Source of the DNA: a virus | DNA length: 33,778 bases | IMG/VR virus record: IMGVR_UViG_3300011113_000503 | Coordinates: 1 to 33,778 of that record | Direction: 5' to 3' (one strand) | Shown here: piece after piece, positions 6,809 through 12,951 of the stretch | Layout of the letters: every line of letters begins with the position of its first letter | Numbering within the stretch: the stretch's first letter is position 1 | Program-made: the position numbers and the translations under genes | The notes under the pieces: generated by a model | What the model saw: only the letters and a program-made list of their open reading frames with translations | The model's database searches: none | Told to the model about the DNA's origin: nothing

Positions 6809-7006
6809 ATGAAAGATCAAGAAAACGGAAGTAAGGTAAAAGAACTCATGGGCAAAGGCGGACGCGACGCCTCTTCCTACAAGTCCGATGTCGGCGGAGC
6901 TGGCATGGGCGGCAAAAAGATGGATAAGCTTGCAGGAAGCTGCGGAAGCGACTGCAAGACCAAAGACGAAGCCGCTTATAAGAGCGCAAAGCTTCAAGAC
7001 TACTGA
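6809..7006 (+). CDS. small glycine/lysine-rich protein (65 aa)
   Basis: Starts MKDQENGSKVKELMGKGGRD and has glycine-rich stretches (VGGAGMGGKK) with two cysteines (GSCGSDCKT). It has no membrane segment. It has its own possible promoter, an inverted repeat over its ribosome site and a strong terminator just downstream, so it may be expressed as a single-gene transcript. Function unknown. Confidence 0.7.
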   Translation: MKDQENGSKVKELMGKGGRDASSYKSDVGGAGMGGKKMDKLAGSCGSDCKTKDEAAYKSAKLQDY

Positions 7007-7031
7007 TAGACGATAGCACCACCACACGACG

Positions 7032-7074
7032 GCCCGGCTTAGGCGATAATCCTAGGTCGGGCTTTCTTCTTTCT
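7032..7074 (+). terminator. strong intrinsic terminator
   Basis: A 12-bp stem (7032-7043 with 7051-7062, including two G-U pairs) around CGATAAT, followed by TTTCTTCTTTCT. It ends the second early group. Confidence 0.88.
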
Positions 7075-7076
7075 AC

Positions 7077-7104
7077 TTGACACTTGTTATACAGAAAGTA
7101 GAAC
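7077..7104 (+). promoter_or_regulatory. promoter of the recombination group
   Basis: TTGACA (7077-7082), 16 bp, TAGAAC (7099-7104). A 7-bp inverted repeat TTCTACT (7071-7077) / AGTAGAA (7097-7103) brackets the spacer and could be an operator. The box shares TTGACACT with the one at 3878. Transcription would begin at about 7111, the ATG of the next gene. Confidence 0.5.
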
Positions 7105-7110
7105 CACGGC

Positions 7111-7356
7111 ATGCGAGAGACCAAGACGAAAAAGCCCAGGAAGCGGCTCACACTCTATGCGCTTAGGCTCTATGCTTCAGACGTTCAAGCCGCTGATGAG
7201 CTTAAATTAAAGTTACGGTTTCTCATTCGTGACTATGTTTCGGCCTTAATCAAGCGAGAGCGCAGGTTAGCTCTTCTTGAAGGCCGCATCACTCAAAGTG
7301 AACCCATTAGAACTAGAAAGAAGAAGTCGTGGACAATTACCCCGCACCAAAACTGA
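7111..7356 (+). CDS. basic protein (81 aa), possible regulator
   Basis: MRETKTKKPRKRLTLYALRL... is strongly basic and helical (LKLRFLIRDYVSALIKRERR) with a basic tail. There is no Shine-Dalgarno before the ATG, and the ATG falls near the predicted transcription start, so translation may be leaderless. As the first gene behind a promoter with an inverted repeat, it could be a DNA-binding regulator of its own group. No family recognised. Confidence 0.6.
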   Translation: MRETKTKKPRKRLTLYALRLYASDVQAADELKLKLRFLIRDYVSALIKRERRLALLEGRITQSEPIRTRKKKSWTITPHQN

Positions 7357-7727
7357 AGCTCTGCCGGATTAACCGCATTAGCCTAATCGCCCCTAGTGAC
7401 AAGTATGAAGGCAAATGGGTTGTGGATCTTAACATCAACGGAGTTGAGAAGGATCGCTTCTTTGTCTCTGAAAAGCAGGCAAGGTCGGTCGTAAGGGTGC
7501 AGCAACGCCCTGTTGCTTACTGCTTACTTGATTTCGCTCCAGTTAAGGGTCCTCGCTTTGTCTTTGCCTCAGACAACAAGACCTGGCTCTGCGATACATT
7601 CGGCAAGGGCAAGGAAATTCCAAGCCTCTCGCTGACTGAAGAGCTGAAAGACTCAAACAACTCAAAGCCTGTCATTCCTGTTGGCTACACAGCTCAGAGC
7701 TTCAACGAAGAAGACCTTCCCTTCTAA
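7329..7727 (+). CDS. probable single-stranded DNA-binding protein
   Basis: 132 residues starting at a GTG (after GAAAGAAGAAG) that overlaps the previous gene by 28 bases. The N-terminal 90 residues look beta-rich (KWVVDLNINGVEKDRFFVSE), as in an OB fold. The C-terminus is a flexible segment ending FNEEDLPF, which closely matches the acidic hydrophobic tip of bacterial SSBs (DDDIPF) that recruits repair proteins. The next gene is RecT-like, a partner commonly found with SSB. The fold itself is inferred. Confidence 0.65.
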   Translation: MDNYPAPKLKLCRINRISLIAPSDKYEGKWVVDLNINGVEKDRFFVSEKQARSVVRVQQRPVAYCLLDFAPVKGPRFVFASDNKTWLCDTFGKGKEIPSLSLTEELKDSNNSKPVIPVGYTAQSFNEEDLPF

Positions 7728-7736
7728 GGATTAACC

Positions 7737-8573
7737 ATGAACATCATTCCGATTTCCGACATGGAACGAATGGCTCAAGCGGTCTCTAAATCTGGCCTGT
7801 TTGGCATTAAACAACCTGAGCAGGCTTTGGCTCTGATGCTGATTGCTCAGGCCGAAGGGCTTCACCCGGCTGCCGCAGCACGCGATTATCATTTGGTGCA
7901 AGGCCGTCCTGCGCTTAAGGCCGATGCCATGCTTGCTCGCTTTCAGGCTGCCGGAGGTAAGGTCAACTGGATCTCTTACACCGATGATGAAGTGAAGGCG
8001 ACCTTTAGTCACCCTGCTGGCGGCTCTGTCACGCTTGCCTGGACGATCGCTCAAGCTAAGGCTGCTGGCCTGACCAACAAGGACGTGTGGAGGCAGTACC
8101 CAAGAGCCATGCTGAGAGCGCGAGTCATCAGTGAAGGTATCCGTACGGTTTACCCTGGTGTTGCTGTTGGCGTTTACACGCCTGAAGAGATTTCTGATTT
8201 CGATACCAAACGAGAAGTAAAAGAGGTGAGCAGTGACTCTGTTTCGATCACTCAAGCGGCTCAGGCAGTTAAAGAGAGCGTTAGCATCAGCACTCCCAAG
8301 GTGGAGGCAGAACCCAAGGCTCCCAAGCCTTCATCAGCTCAAGAGACGACTGGGCCGGATAGCCGTGAAACACACTTGGCTAGGATTAAGGCCTCTGGTT
8401 GGACGCGACTTGAGCTGGCTCAGTTTGCCGCACAAGCCTTCCAGGTGAAAGAAGCCTCTAAGCTTAGCACTGAACAGCTTGGACTCATGTGCACTCTAGT
8501 CACCACTCGCTCGTTCGATCAGGCCATGAAGCAGATCACGCCAGAGATTGAGGCAGATGATGACAAGATTTGA
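7737..8573 (+). CDS. RecT-like single-strand annealing protein
   Basis: 278 residues with a good AAGGA ribosome site. Residues 20-155 carry the pattern of phage RecT-type recombinases: a front segment GLFGIKQPEQALALMLIAQ, then GLHPAAAARDYHLVQGRPAL, KADAMLARFQAAGGKV, and later YPRAMLRARVISEGIRTVYP. These proteins coat single-stranded DNA and pair complementary strands in recombination and replication. Residues 160-225 are a linker rich in Ser, Lys and Pro. The last 50 form a helical domain (GWTRLELAQFAAQAFQVKEA). No partner exonuclease lies next to it; a VRR-NUC nuclease is encoded about 1 kb away on the other strand. Confidence 0.75.
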   Translation: MNIIPISDMERMAQAVSKSGLFGIKQPEQALALMLIAQAEGLHPAAAARDYHLVQGRPALKADAMLARFQAAGGKVNWISYTDDEVKATFSHPAGGSVTLAWTIAQAKAAGLTNKDVWRQYPRAMLRARVISEGIRTVYPGVAVGVYTPEEISDFDTKREVKEVSSDSVSITQAAQAVKESVSISTPKVEAEPKAPKPSSAQETTGPDSRETHLARIKASGWTRLELAQFAAQAFQVKEASKLSTEQLGLMCTLVTTRSFDQAMKQITPEIEADDDKI

Positions 8574-8757
8574 TCACGAAGAGCTTCGTCGCATCGTGCT
8601 CGACATGATCTCAGAGCATAAGGCGCAAGCCAAGAAGCACGGCGTTGATCGGAAGGACGTCATCGGCAAAGACGCGTTCTTCATCGAGCAAGAAGCTGAT
8701 AAGGACTTCATCTCTCAGTGGGGAGATGAGCACGGCAATCTGCCTGAGTGGAGTTAA
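8557..8757 (+). CDS. unknown small acidic protein (66 aa)
   Basis: Starts at ATG 8557 or 8560 behind GAGG, inside the end of the annealing gene. The product runs MMTRFDHEELRRIVLDMISE... and is charged and helical, ending DEHGNLPEWS. The overlap implies translational coupling with the recombinase. Function unknown. Confidence 0.65.
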   Translation: MMTRFDHEELRRIVLDMISEHKAQAKKHGVDRKDVIGKDAFFIEQEADKDFISQWGDEHGNLPEWS

Positions 8758-8760
8758 GTG

Positions 8761-9006
8761 ATGCTAACAATCAAACGCGCAGAAAACGGATGGGCGGTAA
8801 CTCAAGTGGCCACAGGCGAAGCACCTGAATCACTTCTAGTCTTTTCAGATGATCGTTGCACCGATGTTGAAGCGTTTACTGATCTCCTTAGATATTTGTT
8901 GGATGAACTAGGCCCTTCAACGAGCCGGTATTCAGAGCAACGCATCTATATTGAGATTAGGCCTGGCGATAAAAGAGATCCGGTGCTTTTGAGAGACAGT
9001 ACATGA
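8761..9006 (+). CDS. unknown small protein (81 aa)
   Basis: ATG 8761 is preceded by GGAG; an in-frame GTG directly before it at 8758 is an alternative. The product MLTIKRAENGWAVTQVATGE looks alpha/beta and acidic (FSDDRCTDVEAFTDLLRYLL). It ends in an ATGA overlap with the next gene. No family recognised. Confidence 0.65.
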   Translation: MLTIKRAENGWAVTQVATGEAPESLLVFSDDRCTDVEAFTDLLRYLLDELGPSTSRYSEQRIYIEIRPGDKRDPVLLRDST

Positions 9007-9179
9007 GCGAACATTCTAACTACTGCGATCACCCTGTGAACTCATGCCTCTATGAGAAAGAGATCAAGCGCCTAGAGGCTGAGAACGCATGTCTTCTCGA
9101 AACGATTCGACAGCTTCGAGAGCATGTTGAAGACGGCAATAAAACTGAAAACGCTTGCAATGACTCTAATTCCCCTTAA
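9003..9179 (+). CDS. tiny coiled-coil protein (58 aa)
   Basis: A 58-residue frame whose ATG overlaps the previous stop (ATGA, 9003-9006). Residues 17-44 have a leucine-zipper-like heptad pattern (YEKEIKRLEAENACLLETIR), with cysteines at 8, 15, 30 and 52. Small coiled-coil proteins of this kind often dimerise and act as regulators; the role here is unknown. Confidence 0.65.
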   Translation: MSEHSNYCDHPVNSCLYEKEIKRLEAENACLLETIRQLREHVEDGNKTENACNDSNSP

Positions 9180-9205
9180 TGATTTTATTTCCTAGGGGGG
9201 AATTT

Positions 9206-9403
9206 ATGCCGCTGAAAAAAGGTTACTCGCAAGCTACCGTGTCTGGAAACGTCCGCGAAATGATGGACTCTGGCCGTCCTCAAAAGCAGGCCGTCGCTAT
9301 CGCTCTTGAAACCGCTCGTAAGGCTAAGAAAGCTGCTGGTCTTAAGATCAAGCAACAGCCTAAAAAAATCGTCAAAAAGCCCGCGATCAAGAAGAAAAAG
9401 TAA
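9206..9403 (+). CDS. small conserved phage protein, DUF6496-like (65 aa)
   Basis: Start set at ATG 9206 because AGGGGGG lies about 6 bases upstream; an earlier frame opening at 9179 has none. The sequence MPLKKGYSQATVSGNVREMM followed by SGRPQKQAVAIALETARKAK matches a small family common in podophages, which I know as DUF6496. The C-terminus is a lysine-rich tail. The family function is not known; the basic tail suggests nucleic-acid contact. Confidence 0.78.
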   Translation: MPLKKGYSQATVSGNVREMMDSGRPQKQAVAIALETARKAKKAAGLKIKQQPKKIVKKPAIKKKK

Positions 9404-9594
9404 TGCGGTCTATTACCGACTACTGCAAGAAATGCGGTAGAGAGATGACCATTAACAGGCATCAGCTATGCCTAGAGTGTCGCTCGGTGCCCTGTCACAA
9501 GTGCAAGGCATTAACCACGACCAAACCGAAACGTAATGGATCAATCGTCTGCTCGAAATGCTCTAACGCTAACAGGTCTTCCCGACGTGCTTGA
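9403..9594 (+). CDS. double zinc-ribbon protein (63 aa)
   Basis: Eight cysteines in four C-x2-C knuckles: C8/C11, C23/C26, C31/C34 and C50/C53, enough for two zinc sites. The tail is basic (NANRSSRRA). The ATG overlaps the preceding stop (TAATG). Its 3' end overlaps the convergent nuclease gene by 26 bases, so the two gene blocks meet tail to tail here without a spacer. Confidence 0.72.
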   Translation: MRSITDYCKKCGREMTINRHQLCLECRSVPCHKCKALTTTKPKRNGSIVCSKCSNANRSSRRA

Positions 9595-10003
9595 GTTTCT
9601 TGAGGTCAACCGCGTCAAAAAGCTCGCATTCTGTTTTTGCCCTGATTGCGTCGTCGATCTGCTTTAGAACGAATTGAACATCCTCAAGCGATCGCGCGAC
9701 AAACGCTAAAGCCCCAAGGTTAACCATCTGAGTAAGCCACGCTTCTTGGTGCTCAGTCACTACACCCTTGGGGCGCTTTACTTCGATCGCTAAGAAATAC
9801 CCGTTATAGATACCTAGAATATCGGCGCTACCGATGTTTGAGAACTTACCTGGCTTTAAGAACGCCTTACGGGTTGGACTGTACAGGCCGACTGAGTTAT
9901 TTCGCCAAGCCTTGGTTCTTGGCTGAAGTGCAAGCCACTCAAGGATGCTCATCATGATTTGCTGTTCAGTCGGCTGAATGGCCTTTGGTTTCTTCGTTCT
10001 CAT
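9569..10003 (-). CDS. VRR-NUC domain nuclease
   Basis: 144 residues from ATG 10003; the frame extends upstream only through a TTG inside a terminator hairpin, which I reject. The PD-(D/E)xK core of the VRR-NUC family is visible: GSADILGI with D61, then FLAIEVKRPKG with E74 and K76, and Q86 in TEHQEAWL. The N-terminus PTEQQIMMSILEWLALQ is also typical. Phage members are small stand-alone nucleases, often near recombination or replication genes, and are thought to resolve branched DNA. It lies on the late strand but behind the late terminator. There is no clear Shine-Dalgarno. Confidence 0.85.
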   Translation of the reverse strand: MRTKKPKAIQPTEQQIMMSILEWLALQPRTKAWRNNSVGLYSPTRKAFLKPGKFSNIGSADILGIYNGYFLAIEVKRPKGVVTEHQEAWLTQMVNLGALAFVARSLEDVQFVLKQIDDAIRAKTECELFDAVDLKKLKHVGKTC

Positions 10004-10018
10004 ATAATGATAGAACAA

Positions 10019-10054
10019 TAAAAAACCCCGGCTGTCACTGGCAGACAACCGGGG
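10019..10054 (-). terminator. strong late-operon terminator
   Basis: Hairpin CCCCGG-C-TGTC / GACA-A-CCGGGG (10026-10054, one mismatch) with AAAAAA on its left, giving TTTTTTAT on the minus strand. It ends the late block after the haloperoxidase gene. Confidence 0.9.
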
Positions 10055-10095
10055 CCCTCATCACTCAAACGAATCCAAAACTCAACAGTGACTAA

Positions 10096-11634
10096 TTACA
10101 CTGTGACAGAAGATCCGTCAAACTTGACGATCGTAACATCACCGATCGCTTCGTTTTGTTGTTTCTTGAGGTCTTTGAACCACTGAAGAGCGACCTTTTC
10201 GCCAAGCTTCATGCCTTCGTCACCATCCGAGCGGAAGTGAACGCCAAGCATGTTCCGACCAAGCGAAATGTTCGAGGCTAGTTTGTTCAACTCGCCGTGA
10301 ATCGTCATCTGAGAAGCATCAGCATCGGTGTAGCTGTTCAAGGCAGAACCATCGGTAGATTGAACAGCACTGAGGCCAGTCGAAGACCAAGCAGCATCAG
10401 CAATGTACAGCTTGATGATGGTCACACATGCGCCAGCGATGGCTGCGTGTCCAGCAGGGTAGCTAGGATGCAGCGGGCTACCTTCAGCAGCGAGCATAGC
10501 CAGGAACGGCTTGCTAGCGCCACTCGACCGAGCCAAGTTAGCTGCGTTCGTTGCAGTGACAGTCGCAGAACTCTTGAGGTCAGCGTGGACCGTTCCGACT
10601 GGAAGCAGACCGTCGATCTCCATCGCACAACGTGCTGCGACGACTTCAGGACGCGGAGCCAAGTGGTGACGCCACTTCTGAACCCACGTCGCTTTCAGTG
10701 CGTGACGTGCAACTTCTGTCACAGCACAACCCAGGTCAACTGGACCGCCGTTGGTAACGAATCGGTCTTCGTTTGCAAGCACCGGGAATCCGCTTTGACG
10801 GCTCATGCCGTTAAGCATGATCGCAGCATACAAGAATTGTTGAAAAACATAGTCAACGTGAGCCACTGAAGCCAGCAAGCGAGGGCTGTCAACGTATTTA
10901 GTGACGCCGATGCCCTGAGATGTAGGGATGGTTCCGTTTTGGATGGCGAGGTAGTTTGTCTTATTATAGCCGTATGCACCAGTACGCTCTTTGTATTTTT
11001 GCGTAATCGTGTGCGCACCGAAATCAAATGGGTGCAACAAAAGCTGAGAAACGTAGGGGCCTACCAACTCACCCGGAGCATTACCGCGAAACAAAGATTT
11101 ACGGGTTACGACTCCACCGATCTTTGGACCCTTGAAGTCAGAACCGAAAGCGTTGAGCGAGTCAATCGCGCGCTGGATAGACGAATCAACAGAGTTTCCG
11201 CTCAGCACGGCGAAGGTCTTATCCGTCAAAAGCGACATCTCATAGACTTCGACCATCTCAGCAGCTTTTTCACGCGAGTTAAGCGCGAATGGAGCTGGCA
11301 TGGTGAATCCCTCAGGGTCACCGCCCATGTTCTCGTAAGCTAGTCCGCCTTGCGGAGAAACCTGCTTACGGGTGCCGGCTTTGTCTAATTTATTAAAGTC
11401 AGCTTGTAGACCAGTCTCCATTGCAATTTGAAGCTCTTTAATCGAGGCTTCAGTTGCTAGAAGCGTGCTGCTATCGTGGGTCATGCCCTTTGAATACAGG
11501 CCTGCGTACTTATCGTTCAACTTATCAGGGTTGATCACCTGGCCGGTTTCAACGTCTTTAAACTGTGCCAGTGCTTGTTCCTGGCGATGCGCGAGCATGT
11601 TCGCTGCGACTTTTGCGCTTTCTTTCTTAGCCAT
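10096..11634 (-). CDS. vanadium-dependent haloperoxidase-like enzyme
   Basis: 512 residues. The vanadate-binding motifs of the haloperoxidase family occur in order and with the correct spacing. Motif 1 is KWRHHLAPRPE at 320-330, with K320 and R328 eight residues apart as in algal bromoperoxidases. Motif 2 is HPSYPAGHA at 389-397, with G395 and H396. Motif 3 is GRNMLGVHFRSD at 459-470, with R460, H466 and D470. LFRGNAPGELVGPYVSQLLL at 181-200 is another familiar stretch of bacterial members. One known vanadate contact, the Ser of P-S-x-P-S-G-H, is Ala394 here. Known enzymes use hydrogen peroxide to oxidise bromide, iodide or chloride to hypohalous acid; related proteins are phosphatases. No signal peptide. 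It is the last late gene, behind the lysis genes, with its ribosome site in a hairpin. Confidence 0.88.
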   Translation of the reverse strand: MAKKESAKVAANMLAHRQEQALAQFKDVETGQVINPDKLNDKYAGLYSKGMTHDSSTLLATEASIKELQIAMETGLQADFNKLDKAGTRKQVSPQGGLAYENMGGDPEGFTMPAPFALNSREKAAEMVEVYEMSLLTDKTFAVLSGNSVDSSIQRAIDSLNAFGSDFKGPKIGGVVTRKSLFRGNAPGELVGPYVSQLLLHPFDFGAHTITQKYKERTGAYGYNKTNYLAIQNGTIPTSQGIGVTKYVDSPRLLASVAHVDYVFQQFLYAAIMLNGMSRQSGFPVLANEDRFVTNGGPVDLGCAVTEVARHALKATWVQKWRHHLAPRPEVVAARCAMEIDGLLPVGTVHADLKSSATVTATNAANLARSSGASKPFLAMLAAEGSPLHPSYPAGHAAIAGACVTIIKLYIADAAWSSTGLSAVQSTDGSALNSYTDADASQMTIHGELNKLASNISLGRNMLGVHFRSDGDEGMKLGEKVALQWFKDLKKQQNEAIGDVTIVKFDGSSVTV

Positions 11635-11639
11635 TTTCT

Positions 11640-11662
11640 ATCTCCTAATTAGGTTAGGAGAT
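11640..11662 (-). promoter_or_regulatory. hairpin over the haloperoxidase ribosome site
   Basis: On the minus strand ATCTCCTAA-CCTAA-TTAGGAGAT forms perfect 9-bp arms. The right arm holds the Shine-Dalgarno AGGAG, 7 bases before the ATG at 11634. Folding would hide the site, so translation could be controlled, or coupled to ribosomes finishing the upstream gene, whose stop lies in the left arm. Confidence 0.65.
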
Positions 11663-11859
11663 TATTTTCGTACGCGCTCGAATAGAAGGTCAATCTTGTT
11701 TTCAATTCTTTCAAGACGACGCTCGACTAACTCGCTGCGTTCTTTCACAGTCTGCTTGGGCTCAAAAGTCTCGTAACTCCAGCCAACGATAGCAGCGCCA
11801 GCAGATAGCACACCGGCTAGTGTAATAATAGGTGAAGCTAAATCACTAAAGTCCTTCAT
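11662..11859 (-). CDS. one-span membrane protein with coiled coil (65 aa)
   Basis: Residues 8-28 (ASPIITLAGVLSAGAAIVGW) form a membrane segment. Residues 38-64 form a charged coiled coil (ERSELVERRLERIENKIDLL). It overlaps the lipoprotein gene by 14 bases. This layout (short N-terminus, membrane anchor, coiled coil) suits a small holin or an inner-membrane spanin subunit next to an outer-membrane lipoprotein, but it is short for a spanin. Confidence 0.65.
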   Translation of the reverse strand: MKDFSDLASPIITLAGVLSAGAAIVGWSYETFEPKQTVKERSELVERRLERIENKIDLLFERVRK

Positions 11860-12088
11860 CTTTGATGCACCTTAGCCTCATGTAATCCATGACCCGCTTA
11901 AAATCATCGGGACTTAGAGCGATATAGTTTTCAGCTTCCTCTAGTGTCAAAACACTGACACGGCCAGCAGGATCAGAACAAACAAGCACAGAGTCTTTTG
12001 ACTCAATGACGCACACGGTAACCTTTGGGCCGTCTTTACATCCTGCGAATAAGAGCGGCAAGATTAGCAGCAGCTTGAGCTTTTTCAT
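11846..12088 (-). CDS. small lipoprotein (80 aa), possible outer spanin
   Basis: MKKLKLLLILPLLFAGCKD is a clear lipoprotein signal with lipobox LFAGC; C17 would be lipidated. The mature part is about 64 residues, acidic, with two more cysteines near the front (VTVCVIESKDSVLVCSD). The gene starts inside the end of the preceding 73-residue gene in another frame (53-base overlap), an arrangement seen in Rz/Rz1 spanin pairs. Unlike Rz1 it is not proline-rich, so the spanin role is tentative. Confidence 0.7.
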   Translation of the reverse strand: MKKLKLLLILPLLFAGCKDGPKVTVCVIESKDSVLVCSDPAGRVSVLTLEEAENYIALSPDDFKRVMDYMRLRCIKDEGL

Positions 12089-12257
12089 CCCGTGTCTTTG
12101 CCTCTTTAATCATCTTAATCGCTTCAGCGTGTTCTTCAATCGCCTTAGCCGGATTATCCCCAAAATTAGCTTTAAGCCAATTAGCCATTTCTTCAACAAG
12201 CCGCATTAAAGCTGGCAGCGAAGTTAGGATGATTTTAAGAGCCGACAGGAAGCTCAT
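12036..12257 (-). CDS. small helical protein of the lysis cassette (73 aa)
   Basis: MSFLSALKIILTSLPALMRLVEEMANWL begins with an amphipathic hydrophobic helix; the rest is a charged helix (HAEAIKMIKEAKTRDEKAQA) ending AALIRRM. The ATG overlaps the upstream stop (ATGA). The last 17 codons overlap the lipoprotein signal peptide in another frame. It could be a membrane-associated lysis accessory or spanin partner; not certain. Confidence 0.6.
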   Translation of the reverse strand: MSFLSALKIILTSLPALMRLVEEMANWLKANFGDNPAKAIEEHAEAIKMIKEAKTRDEKAQAAANLAALIRRM

Positions 12258-12451
12258 TCTTCCAGCTTTTCAGGCTTCTTCGAGAACTTCGCCAAGAAAT
12301 CGACTATCTTATACAAGGTCTTTTCCGGCTGCTCGCCAGGGATCAGCATGAACAGCGCAGCCAAAGCACTAAGCACCGCGACGATTGCGCCTAAGTAAGC
12401 AGGGCCTTGTTCAATAATCACTTTAATAACAACTAAAACCTTTTCCATCAC
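12254..12451 (-). CDS. probable holin (65 aa)
   Basis: One strong membrane segment at about residues 17-38 (AYLGAIVAVLSALAALFMLI), then PGEQPEKTLYKIVDFLAKFSKK. The IPG-QP-KTL...DFLAKFS ending recurs next to endolysin genes in many phages. A holin makes the inner-membrane hole that releases or activates the lytic enzyme. It overlaps the transglycosylase stop by ATGA. Confidence 0.65.
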   Translation of the reverse strand: MMEKVLVVIKVIIEQGPAYLGAIVAVLSALAALFMLIPGEQPEKTLYKIVDFLAKFSKKPEKLEE

Positions 12452-12951
12452 TTGCCTCCGTGCATGTCTTGGATGATTTGAATCGCGTTATTTACCTTAT
12501 CAACGTAAGCCTGATTCTTATATTTTCCATCGAGCGACTTCACAGGCGTTCCGGCATTATAAGCCGCAATAATATCATCACGCTCTTTAAACCGCGTGGC
12601 TAGCCGTTTGATGAGTTTACTTGCGTAGGTCAGATTGATCTTTGGCTCAAGTAGCTGAAGGATAGAACCCTTTAGACCATACTCTCTCGCGACGGCTCCC
12701 ATAAGCTGGCAAAGGCCCCAGCTAGTCATCTGAAGCATCATCTCAGTCGTTTCAGTGATGCGATTATCGAGAGCGTTCTTTTTAGTCTCGAAAAGATACT
12801 TATAGTCTTTTTCGAACCTGCAAGCGAACGGATTGCCTCCGCTTTCAACGAAGACAATCGCAGCGAGTAGATTCTTTGGGACGTTTTCAAGTGATGCCAC
12901 ATCGTCAATCACATCCCAAGGAAGCTCAAAAACCCAGTGCCGTCCTAGCAT
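12448..12951 (-). CDS. lytic transglycosylase (endolysin or virion lysin)
   Basis: 167 residues with the SLT/lysozyme-like pattern: catalytic E36 in FVESGGNPFA, then WGLCQLMGAVAREYG at 78-92, and DDIIAAYNAGTP at 125-136. It would cleave the glycan strands of peptidoglycan. There is no signal peptide; it would need the neighbouring holin or delivery with the virion. It starts at an overlapping TAATG with the ejection-protein gene and is followed by holin-like and lipoprotein genes, favouring a role as the endolysin. Position next to ejection proteins leaves a virion role open. Confidence 0.85.
   Translation of the reverse strand: MLGRHWVFELPWDVIDDVASLENVPKNLLAAIVFVESGGNPFACRFEKDYKYLFETKKNALDNRITETTEMMLQMTSWGLCQLMGAVAREYGLKGSILQLLEPKINLTYASKLIKRLATRFKERDDIIAAYNAGTPVKSLDGKYKNQAYVDKVNNAIQIIQDMHGGK

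Noticed and set aside
7731-8255. Minus-strand open frame over the RecT-like gene
   Set aside because: Shadow of a well-supported gene on the opposite strand; no start signal.
10003-10048. Upstream start for the VRR-NUC protein
   Set aside because: The extension begins with TTG inside the terminator stem and adds residues not seen in the family.
10096-11634. Plain PAP2 phosphatase instead of haloperoxidase
   Set aside because: Length over 500 residues, the KW-x6-RP spacing and the GPYVSQLLL stretch fit haloperoxidases better; a phosphatase activity is still possible and is noted.
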